This document shows, one piece after another, positions 44,559-52,706 of a stretch of DNA of 64,000 bases (within the stretch, counting starts at the first letter, position 1; the number at the start of each line of letters is the position of its first letter). The position numbers and the translations under genes were made by a program. Source of the DNA: Ramlibacter lithotrophicus (GTDB taxonomy: Bacteria; Pseudomonadota; Gammaproteobacteria; Burkholderiales; Burkholderiaceae_C). Where the stretch lies: positions 62,001 through 126,000 of the forward strand of contig NZ_VTOX01000005.1 in NCBI RefSeq assembly GCF_012184415.1. The letters run 5' to 3'. The notes beneath the pieces were generated by a model. The model was not told the origin of the DNA. It did no database searches and worked only from the letters and a program-made list of their open reading frames with translations.

Positions 44559-47438
44559 TCAGAACTGGTGGCGCACCCCGACGCTGTAGAAGCGGCCAAC
44601 CGCGCCACGGTAGTCGAGCGGGTTGTAGCTCACGGCGCCGTAGGTGATCGGGTCCAGCGGCGGGATGCGGTCGAACACGTTCGCCACGCCGCCGAAGATC
44701 TCCGTCTTGTCGCGCAGCTTGTAGCGCACCGACAGGTCCACGGTCGTGAAGGAAGCGATCCGGCAGCCGCCGGGCGCGTCGTTGCCGTTCGCGTAGTGCG
44801 AAGCACAATCGGCATCGTCCTTGGCGAACTTGTTGATCAGCGAGCCGCGGTAGTTGGCCACCGCGCCCAGCTTCCAGCGGCCCACGTCCCAGCCGACGCT
44901 CAGGTTGATCCGGTCCTTGGGCGTGCCGGTGGCGTTGGTGACGTCGTGGTTGCCGATCGTGCCCGCCCACTCGTACGTCGTGCCGTCCTTCTCCGTGCGC
45001 TGCCACTTGAACAGGTGCGTCCACAGGGCGCCGAAGTTCAGGCGACCGCCCTGGCCGGCCAGGTCGATGCGATGGCGCAGGTCGAAGTCGACGCCGCGCA
45101 CGGTGCTCTCGTTCGAGTTCACGTAGTTGATCAGCACCGCCGTGATGGCGCCCGGATCGCCCGGGAAGGCCGGCAGGGCCGTCGACGGGTCACGCGACAC
45201 GCGGCCGGCGGCCACGGCCGACTGGGTCGACTCCTGGTTGATCTCGTTCTTGCGGCGGATCTCCCACAGGTCGACGGCCAGGCTGGTCTTGGACGTCAGG
45301 TCCCACACCGCGCCCAGGGTCAGGCTGCGCGCCTTTTCCGGCTCGAGGGCCGGGTTGGGCGAGGTGATGCCGGCGACGCTGCCCGCGTTGCAGGCGATCT
45401 GGATGCCCATCGCGCAGCGGGTCGGGTCGCTCGCCGAGCTGAAGAACGCCAGGCCGCCACGGCCGTTTTCGGCCGCGCTCGGCGCACGGAACGCATGCGC
45501 GTAGGTGCCGCGCAGCGCCAGGTTGTCCATCGCGCGGAACTTGGCGCCGAACTTCGGCGTCACCGAGTTGCCGGCGTCGCTGTAGTGGTCGGCACGCAGG
45601 GCGGCGTTCAGTTCCAGGCGCTTGGTCACCGGGAACAGCGCTTCGCCGTAGGCCGCCGTCACCGTGCGGGCGCCTTCATAGGCCGAGTACCCCAGGCCGA
45701 TGATGTTGCCGCGCTCGGTGCCCGTCGTGGGCGTCAGTTCCATGCTCTCGCGGCGGATTTCCGCGCCGAACGCCACGCCGATCGGGCCGCCTTCCAGCTT
45801 GCCCAGTTCGCGGTTGACCTTGAAGTCGATCTGGGTCGTGCGGCTGGTGGCGTCGTTGGAGATATCGGGCGACAGCGCCGCGTACAGGGCGGACGAGTTC
45901 AGCCCGGCGTTCTCCGCGATGCGCCACACGCTGCCGGCCGGCAGCGCCGCATAGGCGGGGCTGCGTGCCGTAGCGGCGGCGACGTTGGCGGCCGTCGGAT
46001 TCAGCAGGGCGAAGGTGACGTCGCGCTGCAGGAAGCCGTTGCGGACGTTGTTGACCTTGTTCTGCGAGAACAGGAACGCCGTGTCGTAGTCCCAGGCGCC
46101 CATGGTGCCCTTGGCACCGGCGACCAGGCGGGTGAACTCCGATTCGACGTTGTTCACGCGCGCCCCGACGTCCGTGGCCAGGTAGCGCAGGCGCGCCGCC
46201 GTGCCGAAGTACGGGTTGTCGGGGTGCGAAGCGCCCAGCGCCACGGCGGCGTTGCTGACCGGGCCGCCCGGGTACCCGGTGGAGCTGTGCACGCCCGACG
46301 GCGTGGTCTGCGAGCGGGAGTCGCTCTTGTAGTAGTTGAATTCGCCGTAGACCTCGTTGTTCGCGTTCAGCATCTTCGAGGCGCGCGCGAAGAAGTTGAC
46401 GGTCTTGTTGTCCGGCTGGATCTGCGTGTAGTCGTTCGCGGCGTCCGTCAGGCAGCCGCCGCCCGGGTCGCCCTGGGGATAGCCGCGGCTCATCACGTCG
46501 CAGTTGGCGCCCGGGAACGTGCGGGTGAAGCCCGTGCCGGCGCCGGTGTTGCTGCGGCTGAAGTACTCGAGGTTTGTCGGGTTGCGCACGTTGCCGACCA
46601 CCGAGCTCACGGCCGCGCCGCGCTCGCCGATGATCGCGCCGGTGCCGCCATTGGCACCGCCGGACGTCTCGGCATCGAAGCCTTCCGGACGCAGGTCGGA
46701 GCGGCCCACGGTGCCACGGCCCTTGCGGTCGCGGTTGTAGATGGCATCACGGTCGGCCATCTCGAGGTTCAGGATGACGTTGAAGCCCTGGGTATCCGGG
46801 TCGCCGAAGCCGTGGGTGAGCGCCACCCGGCGGTCGGTGCCGTCGCCGTAGCGCGACTGGCCGAACGTCGCCTTGGCCACCGTGCCGCGGTAGTTCTTGC
46901 GCAGGATGACGTTGACCACGCCCGCCATCGCGTCGGAGCCGTAGATCGACGAGCCGCCGTCCTTCAGGATCTCGACCCGGTCCACCGCTTCCAGCGGGAT
47001 CACGTTCAGGTCGCCGAACACCTTCTGCCCGTCGTCGGCCAGGCCGTACGGAGCGATGCGGCGGCCGTTGATCAGCACCAGGGTGGAGGCGGCGCCCAGG
47101 CCACGCAGCGAGATGCCCGAGGCGCCGGAAGCGAAGCCGCTGCCGAAGGTGGTGGGCACCGAACCCTGGTTGTCGACGGACAGCGTCTGCAGGTATTCGG
47201 CGACGGTGGCCTTGCCGGACTTCTCCAGGTCTTCCCGGGTCACGGTCTGCACCGGCGAAGCCGTTTCCGCCTCGGCGCGGCGGATGTTCGAGCCCGTGAT
47301 TTCGACCCGCTGCAGCGATTGGCCGCTCTGCTGCGCCATCGCCTGGTGGGCGATCATCATCGAGGCCGAGCCGCAGGTGGCGGCGATCAGGGCACGGACG
47401 ATCACCGTCTGCCTGAACTGTTGTCTGCCTGTTTTCAA
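44559..47438 (-). CDS. TonB-dependent outer-membrane receptor
   Basis: A 959-residue receptor. A signal peptide spans about residues 1-35 (VIVRALIAATCGSASMMIAHQAMAQ). The start of the mature part, SLQRVEITGSNIRRAEAETASPVQTVTREDLEKSG, is the TonB box/plug transition typical of the large xanthomonad-type receptors. The plug ends near GVVNVILRKNYRGTV, then a 22-strand barrel follows and ends in Phe (VGVRHQF). The likely start is TTG 47436-47438, preceded by GGAGAAG at good spacing; an ATG at 47486 lacks one. The ligand is unknown; no Fur-box-like site was seen. It sits next to the TonB cassette, also on the minus strand. Confidence 0.9.
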   Translation of the reverse strand: MKTGRQQFRQTVIVRALIAATCGSASMMIAHQAMAQQSGQSLQRVEITGSNIRRAEAETASPVQTVTREDLEKSGKATVAEYLQTLSVDNQGSVPTTFGSGFASGASGISLRGLGAASTLVLINGRRIAPYGLADDGQKVFGDLNVIPLEAVDRVEILKDGGSSIYGSDAMAGVVNVILRKNYRGTVAKATFGQSRYGDGTDRRVALTHGFGDPDTQGFNVILNLEMADRDAIYNRDRKGRGTVGRSDLRPEGFDAETSGGANGGTGAIIGERGAAVSSVVGNVRNPTNLEYFSRSNTGAGTGFTRTFPGANCDVMSRGYPQGDPGGGCLTDAANDYTQIQPDNKTVNFFARASKMLNANNEVYGEFNYYKSDSRSQTTPSGVHSSTGYPGGPVSNAAVALGASHPDNPYFGTAARLRYLATDVGARVNNVESEFTRLVAGAKGTMGAWDYDTAFLFSQNKVNNVRNGFLQRDVTFALLNPTAANVAAATARSPAYAALPAGSVWRIAENAGLNSSALYAALSPDISNDATSRTTQIDFKVNRELGKLEGGPIGVAFGAEIRRESMELTPTTGTERGNIIGLGYSAYEGARTVTAAYGEALFPVTKRLELNAALRADHYSDAGNSVTPKFGAKFRAMDNLALRGTYAHAFRAPSAAENGRGGLAFFSSASDPTRCAMGIQIACNAGSVAGITSPNPALEPEKARSLTLGAVWDLTSKTSLAVDLWEIRRKNEINQESTQSAVAAGRVSRDPSTALPAFPGDPGAITAVLINYVNSNESTVRGVDFDLRHRIDLAGQGGRLNFGALWTHLFKWQRTEKDGTTYEWAGTIGNHDVTNATGTPKDRINLSVGWDVGRWKLGAVANYRGSLINKFAKDDADCASHYANGNDAPGGCRIASFTTVDLSVRYKLRDKTEIFGGVANVFDRIPPLDPITYGAVSYNPLDYRGAVGRFYSVGVRHQF

Positions 47439-47563
47439 GTTTCTTCTCCAGTGCTGTTGCTGTTGTTCAGGCCCCGCGTACTGCATGACCCGCGAAATGC
47501 GATGGAGGCGGCCAGCAAACAGAAAACTCCGCCCCCACTCAGAGACAGCGTTTCTACACAAGT

Positions 47564-47580
47564 GGTGACAAGACGTCACC
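47564..47580. promoter_or_regulatory. Inverted repeat upstream of the TonB-dependent receptor
   Basis: GGTGAC-AAGAC-GTCACC is a perfect 6-bp palindrome with a five-base spacer, about 125 bases before the receptor start. It could be an operator. The regulator is unknown. Nothing else recognisable lies in 47439-47658. Confidence 0.3.
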
Positions 47581-47658
47581 TCGTTGAAACCCCCCTGTTG
47601 TCCAAATACGTCAAGCGTCGACACCGTGGAAGGGAGCTACCGACGGGCCCACGTGCGA

Positions 47659-47690
47659 GCGCCGTGCGTTCCCGAGGGAAGGCACGGCGC
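47659..47690 (-). terminator. Strong hairpin after tonB
   Basis: GCGCCGTGC (47659-47667) pairs with GCACGGCGC (47682-47690), extended inward by TTCC/GGAA after one G-G mismatch. It lies 20 bases past the tonB stop on the minus strand. No T-run follows, so termination is likely but unproven. Confidence 0.45.
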
Positions 47691-47710
47691 TGCGGGACCG
47701 CGGGGGCCGC

Positions 47711-48382
47711 TCAGTCGATCTTGAAGACGAACTCCTGGGTGGCGATGACTTCGCCACCGCTGACGCACTTGTACTGCAGCATCGCCGTCCGGACCGGCGC
47801 GTGGTAGACGCGCGGACCGGAGAGGATGGTGACCTCCTTGACCACCCCGTCGCGGATCACGGCCTGCGCCTTCACGATCCCCTGGGTGCCGTCCCGCAGG
47901 GCCTGGCGCGGCATCTCCGGGCGGACCTGGTCGGGGCAGGCCACGGTCATGTCCTGCCGGGCCGGGGCGGCCGGCGCGGGAGCAGGCGGTGCCGGCGGGG
48001 GCGGCGGAGCAATCACGTGCGGCGCGGGCGGGGGCAGCGGCACGGACTGCACGGCCACCGCGGACTGCGAAACCGGCGGCGCCACTTCCGGCGGCGGCAC
48101 GTACGGCGGCGGCGGGGCCACCACCTTGGGCATCTCGGGCTTGGGCGGCTCGATCTTCTTGGGCGGCGGCGGCGGCGGTGGTGGCGGCGGCGGGATGATC
48201 ACTTCCTGGATCACCGCTGCTTCCATCGGCTTCTTGATGAGTTCCAGGCCCTTGCGGGCGGTGCCGCTCACCAGGGCCCAGCCGATGAAGGCGTGGACGG
48301 CGACCACGACTCCCCAGCCCACGGCCTTGCGCCTGGGGTCGCTGCCGCGGTAGCGGCGTCGGTGGAGGGTGGCTGCGTTCAT
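47711..48382 (-). CDS. tonB: Energy transducer TonB
   Basis: A 223-residue protein. One N-terminal membrane anchor lies at about residues 22-42 (GWGVVVAVHAFIGWALVSG). A long Pro-rich spacer follows, including an uninterrupted run of 11 prolines and mixed PPP/APP stretches that span the periplasm. The C-terminal TonB domain (about residues 140-223) includes RPEMPRQALRDGTQGIVKAQAVI. It passes proton-motive energy from ExbB/ExbD to outer-membrane receptors. The ATG overlaps the exbD stop by four bases. The receptor gene downstream is the obvious partner, though TonB proteins often serve several receptors. Confidence 0.93.
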   Translation of the reverse strand: MNAATLHRRRYRGSDPRRKAVGWGVVVAVHAFIGWALVSGTARKGLELIKKPMEAAVIQEVIIPPPPPPPPPPPKKIEPPKPEMPKVVAPPPPYVPPPEVAPPVSQSAVAVQSVPLPPPAPHVIAPPPPPAPPAPAPAAPARQDMTVACPDQVRPEMPRQALRDGTQGIVKAQAVIRDGVVKEVTILSGPRVYHAPVRTAMLQYKCVSGGEVIATQEFVFKID

Positions 48383-48804
48383 TGGACGAACTGCTCGCTG
48401 CCGATCACGGCGACCTTGGTGAGCCCCTTGCGCTTGGTGGTGGACAGCACGTTCGCGAACACGGCGTACTGGGCATCCTTGTTGGGGCGCAGGTGGATCT
48501 CGGGCGGCACCGGCTGTTGCGCCACCAGGGTCATCTTCTGGTCGAGTTCCTCGGCACTGACCGGCAGGCCCTGCCAGTAGACGAGGCTCTTGTCGTCGAT
48601 GTCGATCTGCACCTTCTCGGGCTTGATCGCGTTGTCCGGCGGCACGCCGACCGGCATCTCGAGGTTGACGGCGTGCAGCTGGATCGGAATGGTGATGATC
48701 AGCATGACCAGCAGCACCAGCATCACGTCGATCAGCGGCGTGGTGTTGATGTCCATCATGACTTCGGGATCGCCCGCGCCAAAACGCCTGGATTTGAGGC
48801 CCAT
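48379..48804 (-). CDS. exbD: Biopolymer transport protein ExbD (second copy)
   Basis: A 141-residue inner-membrane protein with one transmembrane helix (DVMLVLLVMLIITIPI). The proton-path Asp lies in NTTPLIDVML, just before the helix. The periplasmic domain follows. It sits between the first exbD and tonB. It is clearly different in sequence from the first copy, so the pair is an old duplication rather than a recent one. Tandem exbD genes are known in xanthomonads, where the second is sometimes needed only for particular receptors. Confidence 0.92.
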   Translation of the reverse strand: MGLKSRRFGAGDPEVMMDINTTPLIDVMLVLLVMLIITIPIQLHAVNLEMPVGVPPDNAIKPEKVQIDIDDKSLVYWQGLPVSAEELDQKMTLVAQQPVPPEIHLRPNKDAQYAVFANVLSTTKRKGLTKVAVIGSEQFVQ

Positions 48805-48843
48805 GTGCGTTGTCCTTGTTCTGTCAAACAGCCCGTGGGGGCT

Positions 48844-49275
48844 TCAACCGCCCAGGGGCGGCGGTTCGGTGATGAAGGCGACCTTGGTGATGCCGGCGCG
48901 CTGGCAGGCGTACATGATGCGCCCCACGCCGTCGTAGCGGGCCGTGAGGTCGCCCCGGATCTGCACCTCGGGCTGGGGTTTCATCTGCGACACCGCCTTC
49001 AGCTTGACCACGAGGGCCTCGACGTTGGGCAGCTTCGCGTCGTACCAGTAGATGCCGCCGGCCTTGTCCACCGAGATGATGATGTTCTCGGGCTTGGTCT
49101 CGCGGACCTCGACCCGCTCCTTGGGCAGCTGCACCGGGATCGACGTGGTGACGACCGGAATGGTGATCAGGAAGATGATCAGCAGCACCAGCATCACGTC
49201 CACGAGGGGCGTGGTGTTGATGGCGGAAATGACTTCGTCCTCGTCCCCGCTGGACGGGCCGACGGCCATGGCCAT
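48844..49275 (-). CDS. exbD: Biopolymer transport protein ExbD (first copy)
   Basis: A 143-residue inner-membrane protein. The functional Asp is in NTTPLVDVML, with helix VMLVLLIIFLITIPVV following and a periplasmic domain ending VAFITEPPPLGG. It works with ExbB as the proton channel for TonB. It lies 20 bases after exbB and 39 bases before the second exbD, all in one operon. Confidence 0.93.
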   Translation of the reverse strand: MAMAVGPSSGDEDEVISAINTTPLVDVMLVLLIIFLITIPVVTTSIPVQLPKERVEVRETKPENIIISVDKAGGIYWYDAKLPNVEALVVKLKAVSQMKPQPEVQIRGDLTARYDGVGRIMYACQRAGITKVAFITEPPPLGG

Positions 49276-49295
49276 GGCGAGCTCCTCGCGGCCGC

Positions 49296-50156
49296 TTACG
49301 CGGCCTTCCCGGCCGAGCCGAGGATCACGGCGTTGAGTTCATCGCTGAACTCGCGCACCTCGTCCATCACCGCCTTGTTGCGGCGGGCCAGCCAGTTGTA
49401 GCCCAGCACCGCGGGAATCGCGACGGCCAGGCCGATGGCGGTCATGATCAGCGCCTCGCCGACCGGGCCGGCCACCTTGTCGATGGACGCCTGCCCGGAA
49501 ATGCCGATCGCGGTGAGCGCGTGGTAGATGCCCCAGACGGTGCCGAACAGGCCGACGAACGGCGAGGTGGAACCGACGGTGGCCAGGAAGGCGAGGCCGC
49601 CCTGCGTCGTCGCGTGCACCCGGTCCACCGCACTGGTGATGCTCATGGGAATCCACTCGTTCATCGGGATGTGGCTCTTGAGCCCGCCGTGGTCGGTGGT
49701 GGCCTGCACGCCGCTCTCGGCGATGAACCGGTAGGCGCTGTTCTTCTCCAGCGCCCCGGCGCCGGCGCTCACCGACTGCGCGCCCCAGAACTTCTCGTCC
49801 ATCGTGCGCGCGTGGCGGTGCATCTTGGACTGCTCGAGCAGCTTGGTGATCATGATGTACCAGCTGCCGACGCTCATGATCGCCAGCAGCACCAGCACGC
49901 CGCGCGCGATGTTGTCGGAGCCGCGCCAGAGCGCTTCCAGGCCGTACGGGTTCTCGACGTCGCCGTTCTTCTTGGCGCCGTTGGCCGGGGCGGTGGCCGG
50001 GGCCGCCGCTGCGGCGGGCGCGTCCACGGCGGCCGCGCTGGCGGCCGGCGTTGCCGGGGCCTGCGCGCTGGCAGGCAGGGTCGCGACCAGCATCGCGACG
50101 GGCAGCAGGGCCAGCGCCACGGCGCGGCCCAGTGAGGCGAGGAAGGGGATCTGCAA
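49296..50156 (-). CDS. exbB: Biopolymer transport protein ExbB
   Basis: A 286-residue member of the MotA/TolQ/ExbB family. A signal-like hydrophobic N-terminus (about residues 5-28, ALALLPVAMLVATLPASAQ) and an Ala/Pro-rich linker precede three transmembrane helices, the first being ARGVLVLLAIMSVGSWYIMITKLL. The conserved channel segment ATVGSTSPFVGLFGTVWGIYHAL is present. The start is inferred as TTG 50154-50156 with AAAGGA upstream; the open frame continues upstream to 50303 without a plausible start. It is the first gene of exbB-exbD-exbD-tonB. The 288 bases upstream contain a TATACT-like box (minus strand, 50244-50249) but no convincing -35. Confidence 0.92.
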   Translation of the reverse strand: MQIPFLASLGRAVALALLPVAMLVATLPASAQAPATPAASAAAVDAPAAAAAPATAPANGAKKNGDVENPYGLEALWRGSDNIARGVLVLLAIMSVGSWYIMITKLLEQSKMHRHARTMDEKFWGAQSVSAGAGALEKNSAYRFIAESGVQATTDHGGLKSHIPMNEWIPMSITSAVDRVHATTQGGLAFLATVGSTSPFVGLFGTVWGIYHALTAIGISGQASIDKVAGPVGEALIMTAIGLAVAIPAVLGYNWLARRNKAVMDEVREFSDELNAVILGSAGKAA

Positions 50157-50427
50157 GGTGAAATCCTTTGCGTCCGGCGGACGCCCAAAAAGAGAGTTGA
50201 ATGTATTTGGTAGTGCGCCCCAGACGGCGCTACGCAACCGACGAGTATAGATTCCCCGCCTGGCGCGCGGACGGGGATTAGTACCGAGGCGCCGGGTTGG
50301 CACATCGGTTAAATGATTGAAGTGTCAAGCAAGTGGGGCCGGCGCGACAGCGCCGGCCGCCGCCGGCCGAGCAGCGGCCCTGGCGCCTTTTTTGCGGGGA
50401 CGCCGGCGAGCCCTTCCGCTGGCACGC

Positions 50428-50433
50428 TATAAT
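50428..50433 (+). promoter_or_regulatory. -10 box of the tRNA-Thr promoter
   Basis: A perfect TATAAT lies 11 bases before the tRNA 5' end. No good -35 hexamer is present at 16-18 bases upstream, so strength may depend on other factors. Confidence 0.6.
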
Positions 50434-50444
50434 CGCGGACTTCA

Positions 50445-50520
50445 GCCGGTGTAGCTCAGTCGGTAGAGCAGCTCATTCGTAATGAGAAGGTCGGGTGTTC
50501 GAATCATCTCTCCGGCACCA
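50445..50520 (+). tRNA. tRNA-Thr (anticodon CGT)
   Basis: A 76-base tRNA with encoded CCA. The D-arm starts TAGCTCAGTCGGTAGAGC. The anticodon loop TTCGTAA gives CGT at 50478-50480. The T-arm is GGGTG TTCGAAT CATCT. The acceptor stem GCCGGTG/CTCCGGC pairs except for position 6-67 (T-T). It reads ACG codons. A terminator follows, then a lower-GC remnant island, a typical integration site. Confidence 0.96.
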
Positions 50521-50526
50521 CTCACA

Positions 50527-50559
50527 AAGCCCCCTGGCTGTCACGGTCAGGGGGCTTTT
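50527..50559 (+). terminator. Intrinsic terminator after tRNA-Thr
   Basis: AAGCCCCCTG (50527-50536) pairs with CAGGGGGCTT (50548-50557), followed by TT. The loop is 11 bases. It starts six bases after the tRNA CCA end. Confidence 0.88.
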
Positions 50560-50645
50560 CTGCGTAGTTGGCGCGTAACTCGGCATTTATTTTCGTCCAC
50601 TGGACCAGGGCAGGCAACTTTCGGCGCTACGGCCCATCGGGCCGC

Positions 50646-51593
50646 CTATGTCCAGACCTTGTAGGCGGTACGCGTGCCAGAGCCCGAAGGATGCGGCTCA
50701 AGACTCAGCGCCTCCCGCTTGTCGATGCTGCACAAGCGGGGATCCATATCCAGCAGGCTCACGGAACCGTCAAAGAAGTTAGCTGGCCAGACCGCTTCAA
50801 ACTTCCTCGGCAATACCGGCCACAGCAGAGAAACGTAGGACACACCACTGCCGTCCTCCGTATCCATCGAGGAGCACAGCAAACCGACCAGCCGTCCTCG
50901 AGCATCAAATACGGGACCTCCGCTCATGCCGCCGACGGTCGGACAGGTCACCTCTACGACTGGCCAAGGAAGCATTGCACGGTCGCGCCCAAGAGGATAC
51001 GTTTCGGAGATCAGCCCCCTACTCAAACGTACCTCCCCCTCTATCTGGATAGTGGCCCACGCCGCGGGCGTTGGGAACGCCTCCTCGGCTGCTCTAAACC
51101 CGCAGATGACGAACTCCTCACCCACGGAGGGCATCCTTGTCGTGATCGCCGCCTGAAGAAACTCGTGCCCGGGCGGCAATGCGGAAGCCAAGACCAAACC
51201 CAGGATTGCAACATCAGAGTCTGGTGCAGTCGTCACCTTCCTGATCTGCCAAATCTGGAGACCGTGGGGCGTGAACCCTTGACACATGACCACGCTTTCC
51301 GAAGAGAGGAGCGCCTCTAAGTAGGGCTCGATGACATGAGTTGCGCAAAGTGCGATCCCAGGAGCGACAAGGACCGCAGACCCTTCCACGCGATGGTTTT
51401 CCTTGTCCGCAAAAGTCATACACAGAAGAACCCCCTGAAAGAAGTCCCAATTGCGCAGACTGCATGACACTTCGGTAAACACCGGCTGAATCGGCAACGA
51501 CCGAAAGGCCATCGTCATGCCTCTTGGCGCACCCGCAGTGGGGTCGTCACCGAAGAAGCCGGAGAGCACCGACCATTCTTGCTTTTCTTGCAT
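50646..51593 (-). CDS. Trypsin-like serine protease, no export signal, lower-GC island gene
   Basis: A 315-residue protein with a trypsin-like fold. The catalytic triad is visible as His86 (ALCATHVIEPY), Asp127 (DSDVAIL) and Ser224 (TVGGMSGGPVFDARGRLVGLLCSS). There is no signal peptide or transmembrane helix, so it is probably cytoplasmic. The first 60 and last 60 residues match nothing I recognise. GGAGGA precedes the ATG at 51593. Base use is visibly lower in GC than the surroundings, with many A/T-ending codons, suggesting transfer. It lies between tRNA-Thr and a decayed integrase. Lone cytoplasmic trypsin-like proteases occur in bacterial conflict systems, but a role here is speculation. 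Confidence 0.75.
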   Translation of the reverse strand: MQEKQEWSVLSGFFGDDPTAGAPRGMTMAFRSLPIQPVFTEVSCSLRNWDFFQGVLLCMTFADKENHRVEGSAVLVAPGIALCATHVIEPYLEALLSSESVVMCQGFTPHGLQIWQIRKVTTAPDSDVAILGLVLASALPPGHEFLQAAITTRMPSVGEEFVICGFRAAEEAFPTPAAWATIQIEGEVRLSRGLISETYPLGRDRAMLPWPVVEVTCPTVGGMSGGPVFDARGRLVGLLCSSMDTEDGSGVSYVSLLWPVLPRKFEAVWPANFFDGSVSLLDMDPRLCSIDKREALSLEPHPSGSGTRTAYKVWT

Positions 51594-51607
51594 CTATCCT
51601 CCGCAGA

Positions 51608-52123
51608 TCATTGCCCGGATGTAGATACACAGACGAAGGAGCTCAATCTGTCAGCCGCAGCTGACAGCCCTTCGGGGGCGACATGGGCATATCTCTCGAC
51701 CATCGATTGCGTCTTCCAGCCTCCAAGTCGCTGCAATTCGCGAGTCGGTGTTCCTGCTTCACTGTGGCAAGTGGCAAATGTATGCCGTAGATCGTGCCAG
51801 CGGAAGTCCTCGATCCCGGCCCGCTTAAGCGCGTTCCGCCAAGCCTTCGTGTTTACCTGCGTGATCGGGTTGCCCTCGTACGTGAAGACGTGGGTCGGGT
51901 GATCGCCCTGCCGCCTGACGAGCGCCTCCATCGCCAGCTCGATTTGTCCCGGGCGTGCGTATGCTTGTTGGCGGTTTCCTCCAGGAACTTGGCGGCCGCC
52001 TCGTCCCAGGTCCGCCGCGGCTTGACTCCGAGGCGATCCTGTTCCCACCGCTCGCTTTGCAGCTTGTCGTGGTACTGCTGCGCCTGGAGCTTGCTGGCCC
52101 GTGCCGGTGCTTTGGGTGAAGCG
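51608..52123 (-). pseudogene. Tyrosine-type phage integrase, internally deleted and 5'-truncated
   Basis: The 3' part (about 51608-51900) encodes the catalytic C-terminus: THVFTYEGNPITQVNTKAW, DFRWHDLRHTFAT with the box II His and Arg, LGGWKTQSMVERYAHV with the Trp and nucleophile Tyr. In another frame, about 51930-52120 encodes the N-terminal core-binding part (KLQAQQYHDKLQSERW, RTWDEAAAKFLEET). About 150 codons carrying the first catalytic Arg are missing between, and the extreme N-terminus is cut where the marR gene ends. It is the relic of a mobile element that probably used the tRNA-Thr site. No attachment-site repeat could be identified by eye. Confidence 0.8.
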
Positions 52124-52564
52124 CTACCCCTGCCGGATCAACTGCCGCGCCCGTTCGCCGATCTTCTCGAACGCGGCGTCCAGCGCCTGGCGCTCGGCCC
52201 CGCTCAGGTCGGCCAACAGATACTCCTCGCGCGCCTGCACCATAGGCACGATCCTGCGGTACAGCGCGAGGCCGGCCGGCCGCAGGCGGACGAGCCAGGC
52301 GCGGCCGTCTCCCGGGTCGGGTGAGCGCTCCACAAGCCCGTCGCGCTCCAGCCGCGCCAGCGCCCGGCTGACCTGCATCTTCTCCATCGTCGTGCGCCCC
52401 AGCACGTCGCCGGTCTTCATCTCGTCGCCCTGCGCCAGCGCCGCCATCACCCGCCATTCGTCGCGGCCGAGCGAGAAGCGCGTCCGGTAGACCTGGGCCG
52501 TCGCCAGGCTGACCTGCTCGGCCAGGCGCGCGAGCTGGTAGGGAAAGAATTTCTCGAGATCCAC
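52124..52564 (-). CDS. MarR family transcriptional regulator
   Basis: A 146-residue winged-helix regulator. The helix-turn-helix region includes LGRDEWRVMAALAQGDEMKTGDVLGRTTMEKMQVSRALARLERDGLV and the wing ERSPDPGDGRAWLVRLRPAG. MarR repressors of this type usually bind an aromatic acid or CoA ester that releases them from DNA. It is divergent from the VOC/FAD-monooxygenase/DUF2783 operon, which it probably controls through palindromes in the 142-base spacer. The start is inferred as GTG 52562-52564 (Val-Asp-Leu-Glu-Lys), since a longer reading would run across the operators and into the neighbour. No Shine-Dalgarno sequence is evident. Confidence 0.88.
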   Translation of the reverse strand: MDLEKFFPYQLARLAEQVSLATAQVYRTRFSLGRDEWRVMAALAQGDEMKTGDVLGRTTMEKMQVSRALARLERDGLVERSPDPGDGRAWLVRLRPAGLALYRRIVPMVQAREEYLLADLSGAERQALDAAFEKIGERARQLIRQG

Positions 52565-52594
52565 GCGGCGATGGTATCGCGGGTTACTTTCCTT

Positions 52595-52615
52595 GAATTC
52601 GCAATCAGCGAATTC
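52595..52615. promoter_or_regulatory. Candidate MarR operator 1
   Basis: GAATTCGC-AATCA-GCGAATTC is a perfect 8-bp palindrome with a five-base spacer, 31 bases before the marR start. Position and symmetry suit autorepression by MarR. Confidence 0.55.
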
Positions 52616-52670
52616 GTTTGTCAAGAGGGCAAGCACCCGCTTGCCCCCCAGATCGAGGGTCGGCACGATA

Positions 52671-52684
52671 GTAACCCTCGTTAC
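52671..52684. promoter_or_regulatory. Candidate MarR operator 2
   Basis: GTAAC-CCTC-GTTAC lies 23 bases before the VOC gene start. A related GGTTAC occurs at 52582-52587. It could be the site through which MarR represses the catabolic operon. Confidence 0.45.
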
Positions 52685-52706
52685 CAAATCCTGAAGGGAG
52701 CCTCCC

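Noticed and set aside
44568..47807. Long open frame antisense to the TonB-dependent receptor
   Set aside because: No motifs; the receptor reading has a full plug and barrel pattern.
48162..48200. Run of prolines in tonB as a sequence error or slippage tract
   Set aside because: Long proline runs are normal in the TonB spacer and the frame is kept to a good C-terminal domain.
50157..50444. Fur box or clear iron-regulated promoter before exbB
   Set aside because: No sequence close to the Fur consensus was found. The TTGACA at 50323-50328 (minus) has no -10 at proper spacing.
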